From NCBI GenBank assembly GCA_946699065.1, contig CAMPDV010000042.1:248001-312000 (forward strand): a stretch of DNA of 64,000 nucleotides, written 5' to 3'. A model generated the notes under the pieces. That model was not told the DNA's origin and ran no database searches. It saw nothing but the letters and a program-made list of their open reading frames with translations. Positions 49,001 through 60,741 of this stretch are shown piece by piece. Both the position numbers and the translations under genes were made by a program. This stretch comes from Loxodes magnus. Taxonomy: Eukaryota; Ciliophora; Karyorelictea; Loxodida; Loxodidae. Every line of letters starts with the position of its first letter. Position 1 is the stretch's first letter.

Positions 49001-49802
49001 TTTCAATGTTCACTAGAAGCTGTACGAAAGTTGTGCAGGAAGCTTCAAAACTGTACACAGTTCCACTTCCACTTCGCTTTTTAATAAGAGACGCCATTCT
49101 TACAGTGTGCAAGCCATAGTTAGCTCCAACATCTATACTTGTTTAGCTTTTTTTTAATATTTTTGAGTAAATGCTTTAAATTCCCATTTCAAATCTACTT
49201 GGTGCATCTTATCTTGATCTCCAGTTACAATCTAAATCAAGAGCTTAATTGCATGAAAGGTAAATGTACTCTTTAAAAAATTTAACTTTATAAGTTTTAT
49301 GATCCATGCTCTTTTTTAAATTTTGAGCTATCGAATTTGGTAATTTCTATCCATTAGGACACTATTGCTTTTAAATAATGTTCTATATGATTGATGAGTT
49401 GCTAATACTTCAGTTTCGAGTCTCCCATATTCTATTTAATCTCTAATCTTATTAATGCTTATACCTTATTCCTTCAGTTTTTAGCAAGTTTTTATCATTA
49501 ATTTCATTTATCTATTTCTATACCTTTTTCTGATTTCTCCTCTTGCCTTATTACCTCTATTTATCTCTCCTATCTTTATCCTTTTCCAAATCTTAATTTT
49601 CCACTTATTAAAGCGACTAATCAAGAATCTTCTAATCATTCAACTAAGCCTCACCAGTCATTAGCACATTCTAGTTCAAAAGTACTGTCTAGTTATATTA
49701 TTTTTATTTACTTCGATATTGTTATAACATAAACATACCAAAGAATGAAGTTAAAAGCATGACTGAAAGTACTCCTATAATATTTTTTACCTTAAACTAC
49801 AT
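46092..49802 (-). CDS. Membrane-anchored protein with three tandem FkbM-type methyltransferase domains
   Basis: 1236 residues in one exon. The N-terminus is a type II anchor (MQFKVKNIIGVLSVMLLTSFFGMFML), then a Gln/Lys/Asp-rich stem (about 30-150), then three FkbM (PF05050-like) domains. SAM-binding motifs: TSIDVGANYGLHTVRMA near 225, IVIDIGAGYGIHTLRMAG near 570, NIMNIGAGIGLHGLIMA near 995, each followed by a YSFEA-like strand (YSFEA, YSFES, NAFEA). The second FkbM signature, KxDvEG, is intact in domain 1 (MKVDVEGFG near 333), broken in domain 2 (LKIDG then TCH, near 680) and partial in domain 3 (MKMDVEEVCQ near 1113). FkbM enzymes O-methylate sugars and polyketides; with a luminal anchor, glycan methylation in the Golgi is a reasonable inference. 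Probably only domain 1 is active. It ends at TAA TAA. Confidence 0.87.
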
Positions 49803-50170
49803 TTTTAAATAATATTTCAATCTCATTTATTTAGCCTATAACCCTTATTTTAACTCCCTAGCATTAACCTAAATAACTAAATAATAAATTTGCATATTGT
49901 TTATCTGTTTCTCTATACAGCTAACTTATTAGATACTTTGTCCTACTGAAAAGACAGTAAAATAATTGTTTGTATCTAAAGCTAAAAGACTTAAAAAGGT
50001 AGTTATATTGTTTGGAAAATAAACTGGATATTTACTAACTTATGTTAAAGCTAGAAAGGAAACTAATTGTAATAGTTTAGGATGATTAAGTAAGTATAGA
50101 TTATAAAGGCAGTAAAGTTGTTAAATTTAAAGACATAAAGAAGTTATTAAAACGGGGTTTCATTAAATCA
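49803..50170. other. Intergenic, nothing recognised
   Basis: 368 bp between two minus-strand genes; it should hold the promoter of the FkbM-triple gene. Confidence 0.5.
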
Positions 50171-52378
50171 TTATTTGAACTTAAAAGTCTACTTCTGATT
50201 CTTAAATACCTTGAATATCTATTCTTCTATCCATTTCATAACATCCTTTTTATCTCTCACTAATATCCTGCATTTATTTGGGTCTAATACCATAGTAGGA
50301 GTTATTAAGTCTTAGTGCACTTTGCTTTTACTTCCGTTCTAGTAGTAAGCGATTCTTTGATCTGGAAGTTTAACATTTAAAAGTTTCCATTGCTTTTAGT
50401 TTTTCCTCCGCTGATCCTTTTTTCATTTCCTTTCAGATTGATTATATAAATTTTTTAGTTCTAGTGAAGTAGATGCATTGTGAGCAAGGTGAACTGTTCT
50501 TCACGCTGCGGAAGCAACATAAGGTTTGCTATAAACAAATCTGAATAAATGTTAGAATCACCCAGAATGATCTTCTCACTAGAAATGCTAAACAAATGTA
50601 TCGAAAGCATATCTAGGTATCAAATAAGCAGGATTAAACCTTCCAATATGAAACCAATTTCACTTCTTATTATGGTCAGGCTCTAGTGTTTCACATTTTT
50701 CATAGTAAGGTCCTCCTAAACCTATTAAACTGATAGATTTGCCTAAAAAAGGATTTTCAATTCAGTATTTATAAGCATATATCATAAACTGGTATGAATC
50801 TTTTGAAAAAGCATGATCATCCTCAGTGTAAAGTGCTACCGGTGCTTTCATATAACCCATGGTAAAGTTAATTACAAACATGATGTTTTTATTGATTCTA
50901 TGCATTCTAAGATACAAAAGCTTCTATATATCAGTCTTTATTTAGAAGTGATCTAGTTCTATAGGATACCTCATATAGACTATATTCAATTTCTTCTAAT
51001 ATTCTCTTATTATCTTCTCTATTTAACTGGAATTCCCTTACTACGATATAACTATTAATGTCTTATTAATATCTCTTACTTATGTGAAAGATTCCAAAAC
51101 TTTCTATACGAATTAGGTTCGCTTATAGGTGATTATGCAGATAGGAATAAAAAACTCTGGTAAACTTTCAGCTAATTTGAGATACTATGACTTATAGATT
51201 TCATAATAAGGAGTAGGATCAAGCAATCATAAGTTAGATATGTTTTATGCTTCTTTTGTATATGTATTATAATATTCCATCCCTTCATTATTTTTTCTTT
51301 CAATAAAGTAATTTTCATTGCCTAACGTATATGTCGTTTCAGTTGTTAGATTGACATTTCATGGTTCTTTCTTATAATTGAATTAAAATCCTGCGCTTTC
51401 AATTTATTCGATTTGTCTCTTTTCATAGAAGTAATGAATTCCATAGATCTTCATGTCGATGAGTTTTTATTCCTTATTTTCGAAGTCTGTATAAAACACT
51501 TAATTGACATTAATGCTTTATCCATCTAGCAAGTTAATTATGCTTTGAAAAGAAAGTATCTAGTTAAAAAGAGAAAAGTCATCGAATCATCCTATAAAAT
51601 GATGACCAACTGTTTCATATAAATTTTTGCTTACAGATTCTTTAGTTACAATTCAGCTTCCTAGCCTTAAAGATTAGCCTCCTTATATTAATCGATATGT
51701 CTATCGATTTTCATAAATTAGCTTTCCGTTTAGATAAAAACATACAAACTAATATTCTTCGTACTTTAATCCTAGAGCTGAAAACGTTACAGCTAAATGA
51801 TTCCATTTCTGCAATTCAATTTATTTAGATACAGAGAAAGTTTAACATTATATATCATTACCCAACTCCATTTAAAGCTCATCTTTATCTAAGTAAATCG
51901 AATATCCTCAATGAAAGACCAATTTTCCACAGCCAAATAAATTATTACTAACTAAGGTCTGAATAGAATTCTTTTTCACGTCCCTTTTTACCCAAAAAAG
52001 CAAAGTTATTTCTGGAAAATCAAGTGAGGGATATTTGGATGCAATCCTCAGTTAAGTATGTTCACTTGAATAATACTACTTAGATTCTTTATAATTCTCC
52101 ATAACAAATAAGCTTTATTTTCTATCCTAACTCAATCTATCTACATCAACTGATTTTCTTAACTAAAAACCTTGACTATCTTTTACCATAATCTATCTCT
52201 CCTTGCCAATCACAGTGGAAGATTCAATCCAAGAATTTTAATTACCTGAACTTAGATTAAAAAAGTGTAAATATCATAGTGTTCCTTATTATAGAGTAAT
52301 ACTAGTACTAAATAGAATAAAAACTAGTGATGATATTATTAAAAATATAAAGACTAGATTTAGAGCCTTCCATTTCAT
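50171..52378 (-). CDS. Type II membrane protein: LamG-like domain plus GT-A glycosyltransferase
   Basis: 735 residues in one exon. N-terminal anchor MKWKALNLVFIFLIISSLVFILF, then a LamG/concanavalin-like beta-sandwich (about 110-290) with LRIASKYPSLDFPEITLLFWV, QTFSVSKQIELQKWNHLAVTFS, VCFYLNGKLIYEN and IGWFDDFSLF. From about 405 a GT-A nucleotide-sugar transferase begins with IPICIITYKRTQFVQKVLESF, continues LIVISQQGNSSQIEKIIREYQKKLNIVYMRYP and has an acidic metal motif in APVALYTEDDHAFSKDSYQFMIY (DxD-like, near 517). The arrangement resembles GT13 (GnT-I / POMGnT1) enzymes, which pair such a catalytic domain with a carbohydrate-binding stem, but the family is not certain. A Golgi location is expected. 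It ends TFKFK then TAA TGA. Confidence 0.85.
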
Positions 52379-52928
52379 TTTACGCCTTACCTTCTTATTA
52401 TTTATTTAATTTCAACTATTCATCTTCTTATATACCTTACTAGGTCATTTTCATCTATCTCCTTATCTGGCTAACCTTTAAAAATTTATTAGGTTATTTA
52501 TGATATAGGAATGAGATTATCTCTATATTAATAAGATTGAGAAACAAAAGATCTACGTAAGAAAACAGACTTGGATTGGCAAAAGCATTTAAGCGTTTTA
52601 AATCTCTTTAACGGTAAATTGTAGATTATAATTAAAGCAGCAAGCTAGTAGAGTAAAGCTAGACTTTCATTATTTTCAAATAGGAATTAATATAATAAAT
52701 CCATATAAAACATATAATCATTCTGTATCTAAACAAGCTATTAACTTGGTGATATTACCTACTATATAGATGTGGTATAACAAGATAGTTTATTATACTT
52801 TCTGGATAATTTAAATTAATTGAAATTAAAAAATCGAAGAAGGGAACTAAGTTTTAATATAGGTACTTTAGAGGGATTTAGTCTATAATAGCAAATAAGT
52901 TTCGCAAATTAAAGTTGAGATATATAAA
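52379..52928. other. Intergenic, nothing recognised
   Basis: 550 bp between the glycosyltransferase start and the methyltransferase end, both minus strand. No feature seen. Confidence 0.45.
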
Positions 52929-53546
52929 TCAAAATTATCTAGAATCTTTCTTACATACATAAACATAATGCACCTCCACTTTTTCTTCGAACTTTTCTGC
53001 GTGAGGGTCAGTAATTGGAGGTTTTGCCACTTTATGTACAGAAATATTCCATTCTTATGAATTAAGGTACTCCATACGATTTTCGGGGATTCCATAACTG
53101 ACAAAAATATAGACACCTCTAGGGGCCAACACTCTATGTATTTATTTCAAGCTTTTCTTTGCGTTTACTGTTGATCGATATCCACTTAGAATTGTGTCAA
53201 GTGTGCCTTTGTCTATAACACTTTCAAAAGCCCCATCTTCAAATTTAAGATCTCTAATATCCATTTAAGAGAACTTCTAGTCAGGATAAATCTATTTCAT
53301 TTGCTATATTACCACTCCAGATATATCTATGTTAGTTATATCACTAAAACCTTCCTACATCATTTCTTCCGATAGTCTAGAGTTGCCACAACCAATGTGT
53401 AATATCCTATCGGTCTGCTTAACATATTGTGTTACCACATCTCGAATTCCTGAAAATCTTTGATACCAATCAAACTAATCTTAAGGACTGGAATAACGTT
53501 CATCCCAATAATCGCTTTTACCATACTAAGGCTTATTCGTTTCCAT
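52929..53546 (-). CDS. EEF1AKMT4/METTL13-like class I methyltransferase
   Basis: About 205 residues, the compact length of EEF1AKMT4 (ECE2-like). Landmarks: YGKSDYWDERYSS and FDWYQRFSGIRDVV at the start, motif I ILHIGCGNSRLSEEMMQEG near 50, DITNIDISGVVIQQM (acidic loop end), the post-I motif MDIRDLKFEDGAFESVIDKGTLDTIL near 100 and VLAPRGVYIFVSYG near 145. The CGNS motif I and DKGTLD are specific to this clade. Family knowledge: these enzymes methylate lysines of translation factor eEF1A; that target is an inference here. The C-terminal strand pair EVHYVYVCKK closes the fold. The stop is TAA at 52935 or TGA at 52929. Confidence 0.9.
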
Positions 53547-53906
53547 TCCTCTATCAAAGTTAAAATATGGCTTAAAAATAAAAACTGAAACCTTTAATTT
53601 AGACCTTTTAGTTAAAAATCCAATTCCTTATCTTCTAGTCTTTTTCTTCGCTCTTAACTAACTGCTTCTATAGCTTAATTTCGTTAATTTTCCCTAGAAA
53701 TAAAAAATTTTCTATAATATCAAAATTTGAAAAGAGTATACCCTAAAAAGCTTAACTAAGATATAAAATAGGAGGAGATTATAGAGGCTTAAAAAATAGA
53801 GAAACTAGAGAATGTAAAGAGGAATTAAATTTAAAGTAAGAATCACTAAAGTAAAGGATCAATATAAAGAGCATTTACTAGTATCCTGATAAATTATTTT
53901 ATTATT
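53547..53906. other. Intergenic, nothing recognised
   Basis: 360 bp, AT-rich, between two minus-strand genes. Confidence 0.45.
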
Positions 53907-55793
53907 CTACTCCCAGTTGCAACTTAAACTCCACTAACATTTTTTCAAATCGAAATTCATTATTCCGTAGTACTTTAAACTTGGAGAATCTTAGTGTGTC
54001 CAGATAAAAATACTTTAGCCACGAATAAATGGAAGATAATGTGTTTTTTCTTTGATAGGATATGATTCTCCACATTCTAGGATTTTCATATTTTCCATTA
54101 TGCAAGTTTTGTTCTTTTTTCAATGGTCTCATATAAGTACATGTTGATCATTAATATTAATAGCCTGTACATCTATTGATTACTTCTACAATGTAGAATT
54201 TTCTTGGAACCACTAGTTCTAAATGACATCATACCTAAATATCTCATTAGTTTCATGTTTTATATATCCACCATAAGTTACTATGCTTTATTAATTGGTT
54301 GAAATTCCATTCCAACATATTTAAAAAGAAGGAAAACACTTTAAGGTAGAGAACTTTCTGGTTTAAGGATTTCACATTTCATTTAAATTGCTTAAGTCGC
54401 CTCCTATTATAAAGACCTTCTGCTAGCAAACTATAGCTCTATGAAAGCTACGGCCAAAATCCATTTTAGATTTCTTCACTCCTTTTGGTTCTATAACAGT
54501 TCACTTCTTATTTTATTTTCCTCCAATTATTATTAACTTATCTTAGTATTATAAATTGAATGAACGATATGAGTCTTATCATGAATAAGATGGATTATAA
54601 ATAGCACTAATAGTATGCTTATCTACATCAAAGGAAAGCTTTATTCTTGAGTTTTGCATCATTATTTAGTAGTGTTAAAACTGTTCAATGCTACTGGATA
54701 TCCTGAATCGTGATTATACATAGCTTAGTTATGAAAAATCTCCTGTACTTTCACTTGGGAAATAAGATAGAGCTGGCTTTTAAGAATAACTCTATGTGCA
54801 AACCTCAAATTCACTTAGTTTTGTTAAAGCCAGACTTGATACTGGAATCTATATTTTAGACTGATTCTTTAATTATGTAAGCTTTTCGTGTATCTCTTAT
54901 ATTGTAAATCTCATACTAGCATCACGATGAAAACATGATTCTATTATCTTGACTAAATTAAAATTCAGACCTGTAGGAATTAAATGATGCTAATTTTTGG
55001 CTAGAACTTAATACAAAATTTACCCATCATTAAGTCCAGGTCACAATTCTTACTCGGAAAACATTTCAATCATTATGCATCCAAATGATCAAATATCAAC
55101 TTCAGGGCCTATTCTCTTTTCGTGATCGAAGCATTCAGGAGCCATATAACTTGCATTTCCGATACTTGAGTTTGTAACAGTTGCCTTTGATTTAGATTCT
55201 TTTAAAAGCCTAGCTAAGCCTAAGTCACAAATTTTGACCGAATTATTCTAATCCAGAAGTACATTTTTAGATGTTATATCTCTGTGTATAATAGCAGGTT
55301 CGTTAGTATGTAGACAAAGTATTCCTTCACTCAATTGAATTAAAAGATTAAGCTTCATTTGCATTTTTTAGTTTTCTTCTTACTAAGCAAATATTCTTTT
55401 CACATGAATAGCTTCATAAAGTGATCCTCCTGATTAAAAGGGAGTAATTAGACAAAGATTTTAATCAAAGCTAATGCCATAGAGAAGTACAATCTTTTCC
55501 GATCTTAACAAAACATGAACTTTCAATTCTTGCAAGAAACTAGATAGTCCATTTTGCCAATCTTTGTTAGTTTTATCAACCTTTAACATCTTAATAGCTA
55601 CTTAAAGTTTTTTTCACGTTCCTCTATAAACTATTCCAAACCCTCCTTCTCCTACTTTATCAGTTTCTTAATTAAAAACTAGTTCTTTGTATTAAATTTC
55701 ATGGACAAGTTTGTTATTAATCATCAATTGTATAAGTTAAACAGCATCTTGCTACAAGTCTTTAAACTATATGAAATATGAACTATTTTCCAT
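53907..55793 (-). CDS. TKL-type protein kinase with C-terminal kelch-like repeats
   Basis: 628 residues in one exon. Kinase domain about 40-320: GEGGFGIVYRGTW loop, VAIKML Lys, IIHRDITSKNVLLD catalytic loop, CDLGLAR (DLG in place of DFG; Asp retained), NASYMAPE and DIWSFGCIMIEM. HRD-x-x-SxN and the activation segment place it in the tyrosine-kinase-like group. The second half (about 330-628) has kelch-type blades: KLIIIGGKQNKK near 423, KVFIIGGDLSN near 463, SIVTYGGYI near 508 with FRYDVIQNQWF, and a last blade THYLPFIRGQSIFIW...YYGIMNFDLKKCQW. Kelch propellers usually choose substrates or partners. A shorter overlapping frame (53902-54132) is a shadow, because the blade continues in this one. 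The stop is TAG; the next in-frame TGA is distant. Confidence 0.87.
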
Positions 55794-57385
55794 TAAAAGA
55801 GATTAAAATAATAAATTAGGAAATATTAAGCAAGTAATTTGATTGCCACGCACTTTATAATTAGACTTATCATCAATATTTTAACTTAAAGTTAAGCTTT
55901 AATTAATCCTTTCCTTGTATGCTGCATTACCTAATGTAAATTTATCCTTACTATAGTTTATTAAAGTTAGATAAGTTTAATAAGTTGAAAGTAGCTTTTG
56001 GATTTAATTTTAGTTTCTTTAACTGCTTCTAATTTCAAACTTTAAATCATGCATCTCTCATTTCTAGAAAAATTCATGGATTTTTTAAAAGGCCTAATTT
56101 ATATACAGTTCATTAGTAAAATAGCCTTTGTATTCTTCAAGCTTACAAACTTCTGAACTTATAAAAACTGTATCTTGTATTAAAGTCTTAATTTTTATGT
56201 TCTACCCTTACAATTAGATTAATTAATTTAGACTATAATAGTAAAATTTGTAATCAGTTCTTAAACTTCATTACAAAGCTTTCATTAATTATTATCAAAT
56301 TAATTTTGCTTATCAGACTATTTCATTAATTGATAGTATTTGTCTAATTATACTAAAAGAGTACATTTTGTGCATTACGTCTGCTTCTTTTTTTCATTTA
56401 TTTTACAACGAGGAAATTACAAATATTTATTTATAAAGGGGATATTTTTGAGTTAATGTCAGTAAAATTATCTTGAAAAGAAGCTTCATAATGCTCTGTT
56501 TTTATATTTTTACATAATTACGAAGATTCTAATCAAAAAAATTAATGATTGCTATAGATATAATTGAAGGCGTTAAAGCGGCATTCAGCCACTGTTATAC
56601 CAATTATTTAGAATTAACCGGAGGCTTGGAATTTTTTTAGCTTCTTGTTCTCTTTTTTGACCTCATATCTTGGTAAATTCCTTCTTTTTCAGTTATGTTG
56701 CTTCATTTTTCTATAAATTTCCTCTAATTTAATATAATATAGTCACTTTTATTATATCCTTATTCTTACTAAGTAATTTATTTTCCATTTTTATTAATTA
56801 AATCTTCTTTTGTCAATTTCTTGAATTTAAATATTGGAAAACGCTACAATACTTATAAAGCTGAAAGCTTTTCTTGCAGTAATAGTATTTCTTCTCTCTT
56901 AGTTTAATATTTATTGGGTATTCAATTTTATATTTTAAATCCAAATTAACTAAAAGAGTTCTGTGATATCTTTTCATTGTAGGAAATTCTTCCTTCTATT
57001 CTTTATATTTAATTAGATTACATACCATTTTTATTCAAATTATAAGCAATACAATATAAACATACTAGATTTCTTCTTTCAATATATAAAACTTAATTTT
57101 AATATTTAAAGCTTCTTACTAAGTTAAAGTTAAGATAACTGATAATAAGGTATATTTTTATATTTTATCAGTTGAATACAACTTTAGATAGCTTATGCTA
57201 TTTTTGATTTACTCTATCACTTTATTTTTGTTTTTTAATTTTTGAATTAACAGGATTAGAATAAAGTACCTAAGTCAATCCTTTTTGTAAACTATGCTTC
57301 TAATAATATAGATTAAAGATAATTTGCTTCCTTACTGATAATTTCTGTTATGTTTAAATTAAAATAATCTCTTTTGAGTAAATAA
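55794..57385. other. Intergenic between divergent kinase genes, nothing recognised
   Basis: 1.6 kb of AT-rich sequence holding the upstream regions of both kinase genes. No domain seen on either strand. Confidence 0.45.
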
Positions 57386-59299
57386 ATGTAATCAGTTTTG
57401 GCAAGCGAAAAAGATTATATCATCGAAGCTTCTTATATTTAAAAATTAGACGAGATAGCTAAGGGAAGTTTTGGAGTGGTTTACAAAGGTTTAATGTAGG
57501 GTTGTATTGAAGTTGCGATCAAAGAGTTATATAATTAAAGTATATCTCAAACAGCTTAAAAACTTTTGGAATGCGAAATATCGATAACATAGAAATTAAA
57601 GCATCCTAATATAATAGTTGTATATGGATACTGTCCTACACCGTTATGTTTGGTAATGGAGTATCAACCATAAAATTTATTTAATTTAATACATAACGAG
57701 ATAAAGTTGCCATGGGAGTTGCGTTATAATATAAGTTTGGATATTGTACTGGGTCTTGAGTATATACATGATAAAAATATAATTCATAGACATTTAAAGA
57801 GTAAAAACGTATTACTAGATATCCTTATGAGAGCTAAGATAACAGACTTTGGATTATCTCAAGTGAGAACTGAATCAAAATCTTTAGCAATTAAGTAATA
57901 GATGGGAAATATTCGTTGGATGGCACCGGAGTTAATGAGCTCAAAGCCGAAATACAGTAAGTAATCCGATATTTTTGCGTTGGGAGTAATTTTTTGAGAA
58001 ATCGCTGCTCGAAAAATTCCTTTTTAGGGTGCTGAGGATAAATTTATAAAAGAATTCGCTTTAAGAGGTGAGAGAGAAGTAATTCCTGAAGACTGTCCTT
58101 AAGTATTTCAGCAAATAATTTAAGGATGTTGACTATAAAATCCAGCAGAAAGAATTAATTTGGAATAAATAAAAAATTATCTGTTAGGAATACAAAAATC
58201 AAAGTAAGCTTCAGCTACTAAATCTAATACAAATACTGTTTCCATATAATCGTAAATAGGAAGTTTAAATCTCTAAGAAGAAAATAAGGTAATAACTCAA
58301 TTTAAAGCCAAGCAATAAATCTCATATGATTAAAGCAAAGGTAATTATTAATATACAGATTAAATCCTTCAAGGACATTCTGACTACATCTAATCAATAA
58401 CCATTTCTCCTGACCAGAATTGAATCATATCGGGAAGTGTAGACAAAACAATAAAGATATGAGATTTTCTGGATGGAATCTGTAAGAGTACCTTGACAGG
58501 ACATACTGAATCAGTTTATTCTGTAGTGGTATCAAGTGACCAAAAATGAATCATATCAGGAAGTTCCGATAAAACAATAAAGATATGAGATTTTTTGGAT
58601 GGGACTTGTAAGAGGACTTTGCTGGGACATAAGTATGGAGTTAGATTGGTGGTGATAACATGTGATCAGAAATGAATTGTATCGGGAAGTTATGATGGAA
58701 CAATAAAGATGTGAGATTTTCTGAGTGGAATCTGTAAGAATACTTTGTCGGAACATACGGATGGAGTTTTATCGGTAGTGGTAACAAGTGACTAGAAATG
58801 AATCGTATCGGCAAGTTACGATAGAACAATAAAGATATGGGACTTTCAAAGTGGGATTTGTAAGAGTACTTTGACGGAACATACTGATTGAGTGAGATCG
58901 GTAGCTGTATCAAGTGATCAGAAATGAATTGTATCGGGAAGCGAAGATAATACAATAAGGATATGGGATTTTTCTTCTGGTTAATGTATACAAACTATCA
59001 CTGGGAATTCAAACTAAGTATTTTCAGTAATATTAACATCAGACAACAATTGGATACTATAAGCTTCAAATGATAGTTTAATCAAAATATGGAATTTCTA
59101 AACAGGGGAAAATATAGAAACTCTAAGAGGTCATTAGGGATGGGTGCTACCTTTAGCGTTAAGTATGGATAATAAGTGGTTGGTATCAGGAGGAGAGGAC
59201 AAGGTAGTGAGAAAGTGGAAAATATCAAGCTGAGAAAGCAAGCAGAAATTTCTAAGACTTTAAACACAACGAATTGAAGAAATTAATTTGAAAAATTAA
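57386..59299 (+). CDS. TKL-like kinase (catalytic Asp replaced) fused to a seven-blade WD40 propeller
   Basis: 637 residues, single exon. Kinase about 15-275: EIAKGSFGVVYKG loop (first Gly is Ala), EVAIKEL Lys, catalytic loop IIHRHLKSKNVLLD, TDFGLSQ, RWMAPEL, DIFALGVIFWEIA and a final WLQNPAERINLEQI. The HRD Asp is His (codon CAT at 57791-57793, one base from GAT), so phosphotransfer should be lost or much reduced although Lys and DFG remain. After a Gln/Ser-rich linker come seven WD40 repeats from 58373 to about 59250, each exactly 42 codons, with WD at DQKWIVSGSYDGTIKMWDF-type positions. The first five are close to identical in DNA. The propeller was presumably used for partner binding. Most WD Trp are TGA, the clearest proof of the code in the window. 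End taken at TAA 59297. Confidence 0.9.
58373..59254 (+). repeat. Seven tandem 126-bp WD40 units
   Basis: Units start near 58373, 58499, 58625, 58751, 58877, 59003 and 59129, an exact 126-bp period. Units 1-5 share long near-identical stretches (for example around ATAAAGATATGAGATTTT), including at synonymous sites; units 6 and 7 are diverged. This suggests recent expansion or gene conversion of the first five blades. Confidence 0.85.
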
Positions 59300-59971
59300 A
59301 TTTAATCAAACTCTTTAATTACTTAGAATTAAGAAAGTTCAAATTTTTTAAAGTTATGAAAAGTTAAAATCTTTCAACTAGATATAAGATTATGCTAAAT
59401 ATAAAAGATTTTTTACTAATAATCTTATTTTTAATTTTAGTAAAATATACCACAATATTTTTTGATTTGAGATGTTTCAAATTGTACAAGTAAAATATAA
59501 AAAGACAATTAGAAATTTAATATAGAAGCAATTAAAATTTAAATATATATTAATAATTTTTAAATGCTAGAGTCACGATTATTTATTCAATTATCTTATT
59601 TAAAAATGAAGAAAGTTAAAAAGAACAATTATTTTCTAAAATTTAGTATAAATTAATGATCAAAAATTCTAAAATGATTAAAACTTTATTTTGTTCGCTT
59701 ATTTATACTAAAAGATATTTTTAGGAAAACTATTAAAAAGTATTAAATTTTTAAAAATTTTAAGATTTTTAATTAAAATTAGATTTTTTATAATTTAGAT
59801 TCCATTTGATATTTATTCGTCCCTAATTTAAAACACTGAGCTAAAATGCTTAATTTTTAATGGATTATAAATTTTTCACTTTTTAATTTTTTCTTTTTGA
59901 TTCTTTATAACTATTAAAAATATTTTTCAATAGCAAAAAAATTAATTTTTTTATTATATATTATATATAAA

Positions 59972-60532
59972 ATGGTACCTAAGAAATAATAGAATTCTTT
60001 AGCAAAATCTAATAATTAGCCAGAATTTGCTAACAATTTCAATTTGCTAAAATTGGAAATTAGAAGTTAGTAAAAGAAGTTTAAGACCTTAAATAAATAG
60101 AGTAATCCCTTATACTAATCATTAAAAAATATATCAATGAATAAAAAAATAAGCAAGAAATTAAATAATAGACTAATTTTTAGAGATGGAAAGGTAAATT
60201 GGTCAAATAGAATGGAATTTAAAATAAAATTTTGACCAGAGGATCAATTAAGGAGCATAAAAACCCCAATTAACTATCAAATCCAGAATCAAAAGGAGAA
60301 GAGAATAAAAACTCAAGCTTATTCTATTAGAAGAGAAAAATTAGATGTTTATATTGCTATAAATATAGACACAAGCTTAATATATGTTATAGAATTAAGA
60401 AGAAACTATCTTAAATAACAGAAAGAGGAATTTAAAACCTATTCAAGATCTATTGCACAGCAAGCAGAAAATTTCGAAAAAATTTTTTAGCCATTCTTAG
60501 AAGCTCCAAAAATCTAAGTTACATTAAGATGA
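59972..60532 (+). CDS. ORF in the AT-rich island, possible nuclease-like fold
   Basis: Not firmly recognised. 186 codons from ATG (MVPKKQQNSLAKSNNQ) to TGA at 60530; Met at 60137 is an alternative start. The body is protein-like (WSNRMEFKIKFWPEDQLRSIK, AYSIRREKLDVYIAINI). The segment LDVYIAINIDTSLIYVIELRR has the beta-Asp ... beta-Glu-x-Arg/Lys look of the PD-(D/E)xK nuclease core, but one motif is not proof. The stop overlaps the ATG of the next frame (ATGA). GC content and codon choice differ from neighbouring genes, with many Gln as CAA/CAG instead of TAA/TAG, hinting at foreign or selfish origin. Confidence 0.42.
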
Positions 60533-60741
60533 CACGAAAGATGACAATTTTATTTGACTTACAAGCATTAGCAAAAGGAGAAAATAAGCAAGCTATAAGG
60601 ATTTACGATCCAGAAGAATACGATTTCGTGACCTATTTATTTATACAAAACTCTATAAACTCTAGCTCGTGGAAAACCAAACAAAGGCGACGCCACGTTA
60701 ATATATTATTATTATTTTTAATTATAAAAATAATTCTTTAA
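60529..60741 (+). CDS. Second ORF of the AT-rich island cassette
   Basis: Not recognised. Begins at an ATG overlapping the previous TGA and reads MTRKMTILFDLQALAKGENKQAIRIYDPEEYDFVTYLFIQNS, rich in Asp/Glu, then turns into AT-noise after about codon 60, before TAA at 60739. In the good part all four Gln are CAA and no stop triplet occurs at all, unusual in this window. It may be the continuation of the preceding ORF through a frameshift or short intron. Confidence 0.4.
   Translation: MTRKMTILFDLQALAKGENKQAIRIYDPEEYDFVTYLFIQNSINSSSWKTKQRRRHVNILLLFLIIKIIL

Noticed and set aside
53902-54132. Minus-strand frame MRPLKKEQNLHNG...
   Set aside because: Shadow of the kinase-kelch gene; the true frame carries a final kelch blade through the same bases.
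58556-59267. Minus-strand frames with repeated Leu/Ser/Tyr-rich peptides
   Set aside because: Antisense of the WD40 repeats; their periodicity simply mirrors the 126-bp units.
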